This document shows positions 13,000 through 24,994 of a stretch of DNA of 64,000 nt, one piece after another. How positions within the stretch are numbered: the stretch's first letter is position 1; the number at the start of each line of letters is the position of its first letter. This DNA comes from Piper betle (Eukaryota > Streptophyta > Magnoliopsida > Piperales > Piperaceae). A program made the translations under genes and the position numbers. Where the stretch lies: the NCBI GenBank assembly GCA_033002965.1, contig JAURVB010000177.1, forward strand, positions 1-64,000, in the 5' to 3' direction. Below the pieces are notes generated by a model. That model saw nothing but the letters and a program-made list of their open reading frames with translations, was not told the origin of the DNA and searched no databases.

Positions 13000-14340
13000 T
13001 TGGGTCGGACATGCTTGTTGCCTCTTGATTTTTGGAGGTAGCAAATATGAAGAAAAGGCAGGAGATTGGGCTTGATTCACTAGCTAGCTTCTCTCCTCCT
13101 TTCCCATTGTTAAGTTATTATGTTTATTCAAAAAAATGGTGTGACGGAATTGCTCTTGCTTTGAGCATGACTTACAGTTACTATTGGTTTAATTGTGATC
13201 TATTGTTTTATGAGTAATGGCAATGGATTAGGATATAAGTTGTTGGCTATATACATGCAAATTTGTATTCAACTTTAACTTAATGTTCACAATTAGTTTC
13301 CACAAAAAATAATAAAGTTCAACCCCAAAAAATATTGATTATGACATACACTAAACATATATGTACATTATTATACATTGTCCATACTCCCACTCAATTA
13401 AAAAAAAAAAGGCTAAACGAGACCTTGGTATCGTATACTCAACAGATCACCGGAGTGGTAGTTGGCATGTCTAGCTCAATTATCCAGGCGTCTAACATCC
13501 AGCGGCCATGAAAATTGACAAAACGTACAATAGATTGCCCACCGCCTCTGCAACCACTATAGACCACAACGAGAAGTTTTCTCGCATAGGGCGTTATCTC
13601 AACCCACACATCAATGTTTGCTACGATGGGCGTTGCATCAAAATGAGGAATTATTGCCTTCTGTTTTGTCCGCCCTTGATTTGCTAGTTAGTGCTGTATA
13701 TGAAATGCACAAGAAATGCCTACATATTGAACAGACGAAATGCAAGACTTCGGACATTAATAAACGGAATCATATCTAGCTTAGATCTTTGCTGGTTACC
13801 CCATCCCATTTAAGTTTTGCGTATAGAAATGTATGGGAAACAAATGTGGCAATGGTTCTTTTCAAAGAGTTATCAATTCAGGTTACAAAAGAGCGTGTAT
13901 TCCATTGTGAACAAAATATCTTCCGGTGACAGAAGAATCCCGTGGCCACATCAATAAGATTGTATGAAAAATTATTCTTTTTGACAATTTGTCACTTTTT
14001 ATGACATCTTCCCGAAAATTTCATGATTTTTTAATCTGAAAAAAGTAGCGCAAATCCTTGTTAATTAGTGCCTATATGATGTGATCAGGAAATTTAGTGA
14101 CATTGGTTGGTGCTAATATTTTTGCCAATATCTATCCATCAAACATACTTAGTAGTTGATGTAAATTAGCACACACAAATGACAAAGTCACAACCACCTT
14201 TTTACATGTTTAACTGTTAATATTACTGCTCAAACTATAAAAGTTATTAGCTCAGAAATATACACTCCTGCAAACAAAACATTCTTCCCTCCGCCTATCT
14301 GGTTTCACTCTGACCATTAACACCCCGACACGCAACCTTG
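13000..14340. other. Intergenic DNA, no gene seen
   Basis: AT-rich apart from a less AT-rich stretch at 13430-13700 whose frames are all closed. No recognisable domain, RNA gene or element end. It lies downstream of the WD40 gene. Confidence 0.45.
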
Positions 14341-14364
14341 TCGGTCAACCATTGCCAAACCCGA

Positions 14365-15711
14365 TTACCCGACCAAAGGTAAGGCAGTGGTCTTCTTCTT
14401 CGCCATCGCCGGCGACACCTCGCCGGCGGTCTCCGCCACCACCTTCCACACCTTCACCGACCGGTCTAGGCTTCCACTGTACAACACCCACCGCCGCCTC
14501 CCTTCGACATCGTCTTCCTCCTCCTCCACCGCCAAGCACTTCACCGGCCCGCCATGGCCGCTCAACGCCGCCACCCACGAGTGACCGCCGCCGACGCCGC
14601 CGTCCCTCCTCCACACGCATATCGTCTTGTCGGCGCCGCCGCTGAACACCAAACTCCCCGCCGCGGCGACGCAGAGTACGGCCAGCTTGTGCCCACGCAG
14701 CGCCCCGGCGGCCACCATTCTCTTCGCCTTCCTCTCCCACACGTTCACCGACCCGTCCGAAGACCCGCCGTACACCACCCTCTCCGCCGCGCACACGGCC
14801 AGCGCCGTTACCGCTGGCGACTCAGCCTCCATGAGCACCTCCTCCAGAACATGGCGGCAGCTGGTCCCGCTCGCCTCCCTACGCCACACCTTCACCGTCC
14901 CGTCCGCTGACCCTGTCATGACCAGCGAGTCGAACCCGGGGGCGACCACCGTGTTCACGGCGTCGTCGTGGGCTGCGATCGATTCCAAGCACTTGGAGTC
15001 GGAGAGCCGCCACACCTTCACCGTCTTGTCCCACGACCCCGAGTAGAGCAGCCCCTCCTCCTCTTCGACGCTCAAGCAGGACACGGCGTCGAAGTGCCGG
15101 ACCCAGACCGAGCTCCGGCGGCGACGGACCTCGACGTAGTTTTGCGGGTTCAGCGAGCTCTTCACCACTTCTCTGAGCGTCGGCAGCGTCCCAACCCTTC
15201 GGTGCTTGCTGAGGTCGTTGGCCGAAGCTCTCCACACCCGGATCTTGCCGTCTTGGTGGCCGGTGTAGATCTTGCCGCCGGCGACGACTATGGCCTTCAC
15301 GAGGCCGCTGCTGGACTTGAACCCGGAGAACTCCCTCTGCTCCTTCCACACCCGGATGTTCTTGCTGTCGGAGCCGGTGTAGAGAAGCCCGCCGGCAGCG
15401 GCGAGGGAGTAGACATGCCCCTCCTCCCTCACCATCGACCCAACCAGCCCGCATGCCGGAGATCCGCAGCCGGAGGCGGGTTGGTGCACCGTCTGCAGCT
15501 CCCTCGACCACGGCGACTTGACGTACGGCGACGGGTGGTAATTCCACGCCGGCGACATCCGGTCGTTCTCGCTGTCGGATAGGTCCTCGTCAGTGGCCAC
15601 CGGCGACGGAGACGACGACGACGACGAGCTGCTCGAGGGGTGATCCGGTCGGAGCAAGGTGAATAGCTTTCGCCGGCCGGAGTATAGTTGAGCTCCTCTG
15701 CCCTCACCCAT
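14365..15711 (-). CDS. JINGUBANG-type WD40 repeat protein, 448 aa
   Basis: An uninterrupted single-exon frame of 448 residues with a seven-bladed WD40 propeller. Repeat-ending xxVW motifs occur at about residues 119-122 (IRVW), 157-160, 231-234 (VKVW), 273-276, 322-325 (VNVW), 364-367 (ICVW) and 419-422. Before the propeller is a Ser-rich, acidic N-terminus (residues 25-50), then YVKSPW near 63-68; an Arg-rich insertion (196-200) lies between blades two and three. This layout and length match plant JINGUBANG-like proteins, whose named Arabidopsis member restrains pollen germination; other members are less well known. The propeller should act as a protein-binding scaffold with no enzymatic activity. 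The ATG is the first in frame. Coding GC is very high, unlike its AT-rich flanks, as is common in monocot intronless genes. No truncation or missing blade. The open frames on the opposite strand are composition artefacts. Confidence 0.93.
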   Translation of the reverse strand: MGEGRGAQLYSGRRKLFTLLRPDHPSSSSSSSSSPSPVATDEDLSDSENDRMSPAWNYHPSPYVKSPWSRELQTVHQPASGCGSPACGLVGSMVREEGHVYSLAAAGGLLYTGSDSKNIRVWKEQREFSGFKSSSGLVKAIVVAGGKIYTGHQDGKIRVWRASANDLSKHRRVGTLPTLREVVKSSLNPQNYVEVRRRRSSVWVRHFDAVSCLSVEEEEGLLYSGSWDKTVKVWRLSDSKCLESIAAHDDAVNTVVAPGFDSLVMTGSADGTVKVWRREASGTSCRHVLEEVLMEAESPAVTALAVCAAERVVYGGSSDGSVNVWERKAKRMVAAGALRGHKLAVLCVAAAGSLVFSGGADKTICVWRRDGGVGGGHSWVAALSGHGGPVKCLAVEEEEDDVEGRRRWVLYSGSLDRSVKVWKVVAETAGEVSPAMAKKKTTALPLVG

Positions 15712-15934
15712 CTTTCTTTCCCTTCAACGTATATAACATAAACTTATTATAAAGTTATGAATTTTGTTATTATATATATCAATCCATATTTGCTCTAGAG
15801 CGAGATCAACCGAAAGGGGATTATAAGGTAGGAGAAAGCTAGCTAGCTTGGGAGGTAAGGTAAGCAAGAAGAAGAGGGAAAGGTATCGAATCTTAGTTTG
15901 AGAGAAGGCTCGGGGAGTAAGAAGGGGGATATAT

Positions 15935-15948
15935 GTTTATATATAGTG
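15935..15948 (-). promoter_or_regulatory. Candidate TATA box of the WD40 gene
   Basis: On the minus strand this reads CACTATATATAAAC, about 230 bp upstream of the WD40 start codon, leaving a leader of roughly 200 bases. Sequence match and position are the only evidence. Confidence 0.4.
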
Positions 15949-16099
15949 CATGGATTTGATTTGGTTAGTTGAGATGACTTGTTTTGGGGGAAGTCTTGAC
16001 CTGGCAAGGGAAGAGTGGGAAATTTGCACTTTTCGACGGTACAAGTCATGCACGTGGCAGCATTCTGGTTACCTATCATAAAATGATTTGAGGAAGTTG

Positions 16100-18440
16100 A
16101 TTGGATTGGTGGCCAGCGGTGCTGACACGTGAGATTGTGATGGTTTTATATTTATAGCGTGGCCATGCGTAATTAGCAAATATATTTTTTGATTTACCTT
16201 ACTTTCGTGCTTGCATGGTAAGTGTGATTGCACGTTAAGATCATGGGTCGGGTATATTGGTTGTTATTAGGATTATGAGTAAACAATTGTTGCTTCAAAA
16301 TTGAATACATTCAACGTGTTGGGTAAGTATAGCTTTTGTCCGGTGAGAAACCAACAATGGCTTCGGCTAATTGTTTATGTGACTGTAATTAGACTCTTAA
16401 TCCACTTAGATTAGGGCTCATCACGTATACGACTGCATGATTTCGACCACATAAATATTTTTAGTGTCGGATGATCAAGGTCGATCCAATATTCTTAACC
16501 AAATTAATAATCATATTGAGATGAACTTCAATTTTTTAACGCAAAATTTAGAAAACATGTATGTATATCTCCACCACCAGTTTTAGCATTTCCAGCAATT
16601 AGTTTACCCAATAAAGAAACCTATTGGTTGGTTCATTAAACTATTTAACTGGAACGATATTATATTCCCCTCGCTCATATAATGATATGTACGGGCAGTT
16701 GTTGAAGTTGCAAAGGGAAGTACTGCGCCAAGAATATTAAATACCCTTTTAAACCATAGTGATTGGGGTTATGGACGTTTCTTAAATAATAATATCTGAC
16801 GGCCATATATAACTTTCTATAAATTTATGACAACCGGAAATTGTAGTGAACTCTCAAAGGAGACATTATGGTACGAATTTATTTGGAAATATCGTGTGTA
16901 CCGATCCTCATAATCAAATTTATATATTACTCTATCAACCAATTAGCTACCATATCCCATCCATGTACCCGAATATATGTCTAATTAATTAAATGTACAA
17001 ATCTCACATAACAACTTCTATCACAACATTTTTGTCTATTATTTTTAGAAAATATAACATTCTTTTATTACCCTCGTGTAGTTTTTTCCCTTTTTTAAAA
17101 CAATAGTTGTTTTCTGGTGTAAACCCTCTAAGATAGTTAATAAAGAACATCGAATACGAAGTTTTGAGCTTTTGACCAACTGGGGGATGGGAATGCCGGT
17201 CAAACCTTACCGTAAAAAGGTCAACGAAAGGATAATTTCACCATATGAATATATTTAATATGCGCATTTTTTTACAAAATGCGAATTCCAAACGCCAACG
17301 GCTAGTCTAGACGGACGACCTGCCAACCAATTAAAACAGGCCGCGTTGCTTCGCTGTCGATTGCACGCAATATTGATCTGGGCACGTGGTGGAACAACGT
17401 TGGAGAAGATTACGTAGAAGTGACGTTTGAGGCAGTGAAAAGCTGCTCGGACCGTTTATCCTTCCATGTCCTCCTTCACCTGCTACTTGCACCATATAGC
17501 ATGTCTACTATTATTATATTATTTTAATTACCAATGAAAAATAAAAAGAAGGTGAGCTATATTTTATATACAATTTATGCGAGCTACACATGTAATATGA
17601 ATAATTTTTAGCGGGTTTCAGTTCCCACAAAATAAAGTTCATATGTATGAAAGGCAGAGCCGATCAAAATTAGGATGACAATAAATGTTTTATTTTTTGT
17701 ATATTAAAATGACCTAAAAATTTATTTTATTGCTATTATTTTGATAATTGAGATATAAGCTTTAAAATATTAGATTGAATTGAAAATTTATAAATATCTT
17801 TATTATTTATTTTTGTAATTTTTTCAAAATGACCTAGAAATTTGTTTTTGTAAATTATTATATATATTTTTATCTATGTAAATTTTGAATAATAGAGCCT
17901 ACTAATTTGCTCTAAATAAAAAAGTGTAGCATGTATATGTTATATAAGTTGTGACTCATGTATATAAACTCATAACTATTTAATGATGCTCGATTTCAAT
18001 TTTAAAAATAATTTTTTAATTGAGAGGAGATAAATTATAATGATTTAATTTTTTATTTTGATTTTCGTTGTAATTTAATTGGCAGAATGTCTTATTTTTA
18101 ATTAGAACTCAAGTTTTTTTTATATCCAGTTTAGTTACTAATACTAAAGCACAAAGATTCCGGGCTATGTATGGGCAAGCATAATATTTTTTTATAAAAT
18201 TTTTTAATTACATGAAAGCAAGAAGAAAATACACAAAAATTAAAGTCTTAATTTTTTTAGTAAACAATTATATTTAAGTTTTATCTCGGTAGGGTGTAAG
18301 ACCATGCATTTGTATCATAAGCACATTGTTTGGTACTTAAAATGTATGACCCTTAATTTTGGGCAATAATATTGATTTCTAAAATATTGGCAGCTAATGC
18401 TCTTTTTGAAACAATAGATCTAACAATATATGCAAATGTT
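16100..18440. other. AT-rich intergenic DNA upstream of the WD40 gene
   Basis: No open frame of interest, no RNA gene and no element ends that I can defend. Some stretches of poly-A/T and TATAT. Confidence 0.5.
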
Positions 18441-18446
18441 ATATAA

Positions 18447-18693
18447 GGGTTTGTTTGGTTTGATATATTATGAGAGAAAGAAAAGAAAATAATTTAGGAA
18501 AGAAAAAAAGAAGAGAAAATAAATCAACTTTTTGTCATTGTTTGTCATATGTTTGGATAAAAATAAAGAAAAATTTTAAAGCATCACTTCAGTTTTAATC
18601 ATTTTCTTGCATCTTTTGTGGAAAGATGATTTGTGTAATTTGTGTAATGGAAAAATGATTTTTTCCATATTTTCTTACAAACCAAACAGACAA
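18447..18693. mobile_element. MITE with GGGTTTGTTTGGTTTG ends
   Basis: About 247 bp, starting GGGTTTGTTTGGTTTG and ending CAAACCAAACAGAC, which are imperfect inverted repeats of each other. The interior is purine-rich then pyrimidine-rich and non-coding. This end style is typical of plant miniature inverted-repeat elements. The target duplication is not clear, so the superfamily is left open. Confidence 0.5.
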
Positions 18694-18984
18694 AATAAGA
18701 GTTGACACCTCTAACAAGAATACTTTTCTATCCTTCAATCGCAAATAAGCATATAAGAATACTCTTGGACATTTTTAATAATTAGTCACACCGCTTTTCT
18801 ATATAAGTAGAGTCTCTCATTCTCATTTTTAGTGACAAGTGTGCTTTGATATGACCCTGAACTCTTGTATTTGCATCACATAAGCCCTTAACAAGTGAGA
18901 TAACAATTCATTCTAATTATTCAAATTTATAAAAGGGCACAATTTTGCTCAAACACATATATAAACTATAGTTTAAAAATGAAA

Positions 18985-19300
18985 AACATGGACTCGACTC
19001 AGCATATTATAGATTGGAGTTGACTCTAAACTGACCCAGAGTTATTTATATCAATTTTTTAATTAGATAAATAAATAGTTATATGAAATTAGTATATATT
19101 AATCTTTTGACACTTAAAATTAATAAATATATAATTCACAGTACTTAAAAATATTAATTTAATTAATATAAAAAATAATATATTTTGATAACTTTTACGA
19201 TTTGACTTAATGATCAATTAAAAAATTAATCATTGTAGAGTCATCCATGGAGTTTGACACGTCAAACTATGGACTGGAGTAGAGTCGAAGAATTTTTAGA
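18985..19300. repeat. AT-rich dispersed repeat with GACTC-rich ends (copy)
   Basis: Begins GACTCGACTCAGCATATTATAG...GAGTTGACTC, has an AT-only interior and ends with GGAGTAGAGTCGAAG. Diverged relatives with the same style of ends and interior appear near 23960-24240, 41990-42245 and 52195-52500. Likely an old non-autonomous element; boundaries are approximate. Confidence 0.35.
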
Positions 19301-19439
19301 GTAAAAAAGAGTTTTAAAATTATGATATAAACACATGTTAAAGATAATTTTTTTATTTTATTAATTATTATCTTTTGTAATTACTATATTAGTTTGTCTA
19401 CCATACAGGTCATGTATGGTATAAGCTCGTCATGAGTAA

Positions 19440-21790
19440 ATAATTAACATACAATCATGATTGTGTCGATCAAGGTCCCTATTATTCTTGATGTATCAGT
19501 CACAAGTATACAAGTACTACTGCTTTTCATGCCTCTGATTAATTAGATTAAAGGTTAGGCGTGAGTCATTAAGTCCTGCCTAACAAAATCAATGTCAGTG
19601 GGCTATAGCCTTTTGCATAATAGGTTTCAATTGAGATGTCCGCCGGCCCGGCAAGATGACCAACATACGAGCTAGAGCATATAGTTGGAGATATAATTGC
19701 TGATTTATTGAACAGAGTAAGATAATGTTGACCTCCAATTTCATTGTTGATTGTGCACCTTGACGAGTACATGCTCGTTTTCTTTGTCATATTAACTGAT
19801 CATATGTACGTGTTTGCTACATATATAAAGAGGTAAAAAGATATGAACTTTGAATTGATGGGTAACAAATACAGAATTTATTGTTTTTCATGGATGATAG
19901 AAGAGTGATATGGCGAGGGTGACGAACATAACTTAGGGTTGTTGATGTACTACGCCATTAATTCTAGGAAATTATTTCATTCTCCTCCCATTTCAACCTT
20001 TAAATTAAGCAGCTCATTAATGGTTGAAACGAAAATAACGTAGAATGCGCCGCTATTATCCAAGTCTAAAAAGCATAACATACATTTACTTTTTTAAAGC
20101 GAGCGTGTGGTTCAATTGTACGCAGCAAAACACAAAGCTGGTGTATTTTTATAAAAAAATGATTATTTCAATTTTATAACATTGTTAATGTATGGCCTAT
20201 GATAATATATTATGATGAACAACAGCATGCATGCATGCATATCCATGAGATTTTTTCCTAAATAGCACACTTGACTAGAGGCGCTCCATTTTATGTACCG
20301 GGAACTAATAGCTATATGACACGAATGCAAGTTCACAACATCGTATTCATAGCCCCAACACGTACTTATATACAAGAGTTTCTTAATTGTGATGTGCAAC
20401 GACGAGCCTGTCCGGCTAGTAGCAATTTAATTAATGTGACCGAAGGTAAGATTTTTTTGGCTTTTTCAACGCTAGATAAACCTTTCTTAATGAAGCCTTG
20501 TCCTATCTTCTTCGTTTTCTTTGAGCATTACTAACAAGTGTTGAAAGTATAAAAGATATCTTGTATTGCGAAATGAAAGTTGGTGTGTAAATAGGGGCTT
20601 AATTATGATTGATAGTCTGATGATATCAAGGGGACATGGACCATGAGCCAGATTACGAAATATACAGTTTATTATAATTGACATTTGTTGCCAATAATGA
20701 AGAACAGGTGAGATAGGCAAAGGTTTCAATTCGAAGTGTTTACTTGTTCTTCCATTTCACACCAAACAAGCTGCGCCAAATATACATCATATATAATAGT
20801 TTAAACTTTACAGTCATGCACCTCTTCTTTTTTTAAGGCGTTGAGTTCAAGTCTAGTTAAAATTTACTTGATTCATATTTATTGATGCTGTTTTTTGTAT
20901 AATTTATAATAAAATTTTATTTATAATTAAAATATCTTAAATTTGATATAATTATGTATAAAAAATAATTTAATCATGTAAAAAATTTTAAATTCATATC
21001 ATATAATGATATTTTATAATTTAATTATATTTATATAAAAATTTAAGATAAATATAATAAAAAATATTATTTTTTATATAAAGTATTAAACTTTAAGTCG
21101 AATCGAATTGTGCAAAGTATAATCTGAGGCCAACTCATTTAATATCGAGCTAAGCTCGGAGTTGAGTTTTTTCAAGCAGACTATCAAGCCAAATTCAGTT
21201 TAATCGAACTTTAAATAATCCATCATTATATATAATATCTTAGTATAAAAATGTGGATTGAAATAAATAAAGCATTATCACTGGATCTCTATTTTTTTTT
21301 GATTCGAGGTGGTAAGTCCTATGTCCAGACTCTCCACGTACGAAAGCGATACTCTCTAACCACCAAGTCAATCATAATAACTGCTGGCTGACCCACGGCC
21401 TCTTTGGGTAGTACTCATCATGTTCTTTTCGTTAGTGTCTTTAAATTACGAGTGGTACGCGTGTGCTGTGCGCAATCATACGATGTCTTTTTATATGAAA
21501 AGATAGGTGGTTGCTAGAAAATTGATAGATTGTAACTCACAGTTGATATCAGGAGGGCACGTAGGCACTGTTGAATATTAATTGCTATTAATTTTGATGC
21601 GAAAATGAAGACTACAATAATTAGGGGCCGGGATGATATTTTCCAATGATGGTGTTTATTAATTTGGCCAATAATTCAATAGAGTAAACTACGAAAAAAT
21701 TCTCCATTGTCCACAACAGATGTACTTTTTTCTCTATTAATAAAACAATATAAGCTAATTACTTAAAATTTTCTCACACTATTACTACAA
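19440..21790 (+). repeat. Dispersed duplicated segment, copy 1 (most complete)
   Basis: About 2.3 kb shared, in the same order and strand, with copy 2 (22965-23570 plus 24535-24990) and copy 3 (32515-32821 plus 41791-42640). Landmarks include GGGC(T/C)ATAGCCTTTTGCATA, AAGATGACCAACATAC, CATGGATGATAG, AACAAGTGTT(G/T)AAAG, GATATCAAGG(G/T)GACATG and AAAATGAAGACTAC. No coding sequence, LTR or inverted-repeat end is seen, so it is either an unclassified element or a segmental duplication. The ORFs inside (19569-19790, 20163-20399) are short and not conserved between copies. Confidence 0.6.
21295..21385 (-). repeat. Possible tRNA-derived SINE fragment
   Basis: The minus strand reads like a decayed plant SINE head: GACTTGGTGGTTAGAGAGTATCG resembles a pol III A-box region and CCACCTCGAATC resembles the B box (GGTTCGAATCC), followed by an A-run. 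No complete tRNA fold and no target duplication could be defined. Confidence 0.3.
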
Positions 21791-22074
21791 GTCAGAATTT
21801 TAGCATCGGACAAAGAATCGGATGCTAACGCTGAGTAAACTTTTTGAGCCAAAAACAAGCCGGAAAACTTTGCGTGAGAAAAGCTGAGTATAATTATTTT
21901 AACAAATTAGTAAAAATAAATTCTAATTTAATTAACCAATTTTAGTGAATTAAAAACAGAAAATAAAATCCAAATAACTTGACGGCGTAATCGTGCTTAA
22001 CCCTTCCTCCCTGCCTCCATATTTTCACCGTGCTCTCCCAACGGTGCACATCGATTCCCGCCGGCGCCGGTGAT

Positions 22075-22500
22075 CATCCATGCCATCGTCGTTGAGGCTT
22101 GCGGGCCTCTCTGAAACTAGTATCCCCTACACCCTATCTGAAACAAGATCATTGGGCGACGCCGCCGTCGCCGGAGGGCGGGCTTGGCCTTGAAAGCGTA
22201 GGAGCGGAGCAGCTTGCGGAAGCGGGGAGGACGCGCTGGAGGTGGGCTGCGGCACCGATCTGGAGATGGGAGTTCCTGATCGAGGTGGATGTTGTGGGCG
22301 ACAAGGACACCGCCATCGTCTCCAACTCCGCCGACGCCACGGCGAAGGTGTCTCTGTGAGAAAGATTGTTCAGACAGGAGATGGCCTTCTACATCAGATC
22401 CTCCGGCGACGAGGCGGCAGCGGCAGACAACGACGGGCGGTGGTTCCCGGCGGCGGGAGGCGGCTTCATCGGCATTGTGATGTTCTACAAAAAGTAGATT
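22075..22500 (+). pseudogene. GC-rich coding-like fragment, unrecognised
   Basis: A sharp GC-rich island in AT-rich DNA between two copies of the dispersed repeat. One frame (22099-22359) ends ...LIEVDVVGDKDTAIVSNSADATAKVSL; a second frame begins at an ATG near 22380 and runs to a stop near 22497 (MAFYIRSSGDEAAAADND...IGIVMFYKK). Both look coding in style but the two frames do not join and neither gives a family I can name. Most likely a captured or relic gene piece with a frameshift. Confidence 0.35.
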
Positions 22501-22964
22501 TTTCATTTTTTCAAAAATTTTTGGCTTGCATTGGATGGTATTGCTGAGCATCCTTAGTTCAAAACAACTTGACTAGCCTTTACCATAATAATCAAACCAT
22601 GATAACCACAAAAAATGTGCATTACTATTGATCCAATTGTACTTGTATATTGAAAGAAGATTAAAAATTAGTTTCACGGTCGTACACCTAAATTAGCTGT
22701 AAGACTCAATTATCTTTAAAAAAATTACCGGTCATTGTATATTCACGATGACAATTTTGAAATTTTGATAATAAATAAGTAATAACACCAATGTATATTT
22801 AGATGTTGTTCAGGTCTTATAGTCAATTTGGTTGTAAGACCTTAAAGCAAATAATTGTTCGGTAAAAGAATTGTGCAAAGAAAAACTTACTTTTAATGTG
22901 GTTTCAGTCTACATAGAGATTACAAGAGTAATATCCATAAATGCTGACCATGTCCACTGTAAAT

Positions 22965-23570
22965 CATGATGGTATTATTGGATCAAGGTTCCTATATATT
23001 ATTCTTTACATATCTAGTCACAAGTATAAGTACTATTACTGTTCAAGCTTTTGATTAATTAGATCAAAGATTAGGTACTAGCTAACAAAAATTTTTCAAC
23101 GAATGGGCCATAGCCTTTTGCATAGTAGGTTTTAATAGAGATTGCCGGCAAGATGACCAACATACTACCTTATAACATAGAGTTTGAGGTATAATTGCGA
23201 ATTTATTACATGGATTACAATAATACCGATCTCTTAATTGTCGATTATCCTCCTTGACGTAAGTACATGCTCTTTTTCGTAAGTAAGTGCTCTTTTTCTT
23301 TGTCATATTAAATAATTATATATACGTGTTGGCTATATTGAGACGTAAAAAGATATGATCTTTGAATCGATGGCTAACAGATTGAGGATTTATTATTTTC
23401 ATGGATGATAGCAAGAATGATATGCCGAGAATTACAAACATAACTTAGGGGGTTGATGTGTACTGCGCGGCATAATATTTAGGAAATTATTCCATCCTCG
23501 TGTTGGATCCATTAAAGCGACCCACTTATGGCTGAAATTTTTTAAACGGGTGTGTCATCCAATCATACGC
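22965..23570 (+). repeat. Dispersed duplicated segment, copy 2, left part
   Basis: Matches 19440-20120 in order and strand: TAGTCACAAGTAT, GGGCCATAGCCTTTTGCATA, AAGATGACCAACATAC, TTCATGGATGATAG and AACATAACTTAGGG. It has a local duplication of AAGTA(C/A)(A/G)TGCTCTTTTTC at 23260-23300. Similarity stops near 23570 and resumes at 24535. Confidence 0.6.
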
Positions 23571-23574
23571 ATAG

Positions 23575-24534
23575 TTTTAAAACTCTTTTTAGACTTCAAA
23601 AACTCTCAAAGTCAATTCCACTTCATATCTTTATGAATCAATAGTATCAGAATAACCTGATTCTTTATTAAATGATGGGCTAGACTAAGGACCTTTGCTA
23701 GGCTACTAGTTACGAGCTAAAATAGTTACTTGGGTTATAACTACTAATAAGCTAAGTGTAGGAATTTTTAGGATAAAATTTTTTAAAGTGGGTAGATTGT
23801 GAGATCCCGTAAGTTAGTTAATGTGTGATACCTACTAGGGTAAGATCGTATTTATTAGTAAAAATAAACTATAAATTTTTAACTTTAATTAACTATTTTT
23901 TAATAGATAACTTAGGCTTATTAGTTTCCACTTTGGAGTGAGTTGTTATAACTCAATGAATGACTCTATACCGACTCTTTTTACAATTGACTCCCAAATT
24001 AAATCATAAAAATTATCAAAACATATTCTATTTTTTAGATTAGTTATATCAATATATTTAACCAATGTAAATCACATAGTGATCAATTTCAAGTGTGAAA
24101 ATAGAGTAATTTTTACTAATTTTATACAATTATTTATTTTCATAATTAAAAATTATTATAAATGACCTCCGAGTCAGTTTAGAGGCGACTTCACTCCATG
24201 ATATGCTGAGTCGAATTAGAGTTTCGAGTTTTTTAGAATATGATCTTGTGTAGCAAAATGTAATAAACCGCGTGTATTTATATAATTTTATTTTCACAAA
24301 TACCATGGGATTTGCCGTAGCAATGACAAAATTTGGGTTTTTAAAATTCATCCCGCCACATTTTGTCACGGGTTATTGGTCGCAACAACAGGAGCAATTT
24401 AGGTTGACATTAATAAGTGGGTACTCCGAAGGCCCCTTATTTCCCAAACACGAACATAGATGTTGCCACCCTCGGCCGAGTAATCGCAACTACCGGTGGG
24501 TTGCTGTCCTACTCCACCACTCCCCCCTGTTGCC
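23575..24534. mobile_element. About 960-bp insertion interrupting copy 2
   Basis: Defined by comparison with copy 1, which lacks this block. It contains the AT-rich repeat at 23797-23963, which recurs in the Asn-tRNA synthetase pseudogene, and a GACTC-ended repeat at about 23960-24240. No transposase is seen. It may be several small insertions. Confidence 0.35.
23797..23963 (+). repeat. 165-bp repeat R, copy 1
   Basis: Shares with 27877-28040 the ordered landmarks GTGAGATCCC, GGGTAA(G/A)ATC, AGTAAAAATAAA(C/T)TATAAATTTT, TTAACTA, AGATAA(C/T)TTAG and GAGT(T/C)GTTATA. Probably an unclassified small non-autonomous element or a fragment of one. Confidence 0.55.
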
Positions 24535-24990
24535 GTAAAGTATGAAATTTTAATTTTATGACATTGTTATTAATGTACCGTCTATGATAATATATCATGA
24601 AAAGTAGCATGCATGTACAGCTCTGTTTTTTCAAACTAAAACGCAATAAATAACATACTCGACTTCACATACACAAATCCACTATTGCTAGCCCCATTTT
24701 ATATAAATAATAATAATTATTATATGACATGGATGGAACTCTGCAACATCCTATTCATAGCACCGACACATACGTATACAAAAGTTAATTTATTAATTGT
24801 GATGATAACAATGAGCAGCCAGTCGATCCGCCCAGTAGCAATTTTAAAATGCGAATGGAAGTGACGAAAGATAAACCTTTCTTAATCAAGCCTGTTCATC
24901 TACTTCTTAACTAGAGGAAGACAGGCAATATATCTCAATAACAAGTGTTTAAAGCTTAGAGGATGTCTATGCTTTAGAAGAGGAAAAGGG
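24535..24990 (+). repeat. Dispersed duplicated segment, copy 2, right part
   Basis: Matches 20160-20560 and, more closely at its right end, 32515-32695: AATTTTAAAATGCGAATGGAAGTGACGAAAGATAA, AAACCTTTCTTAAT, ATATCTCAATAACAAGTGTTTAAAGC and AGAGGATGTCTA. Confidence 0.6.
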
Positions 24991-24994
24991 ACTT

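Noticed and set aside
13430..13700. LINE or other coding relic
   Set aside because: Composition is less AT-rich but all frames are closed and no reverse-transcriptase or endonuclease motif was found.
21295..21385. Functional tRNA gene
   Set aside because: Only degenerate A- and B-box-like text; the arms do not pair into a cloverleaf.
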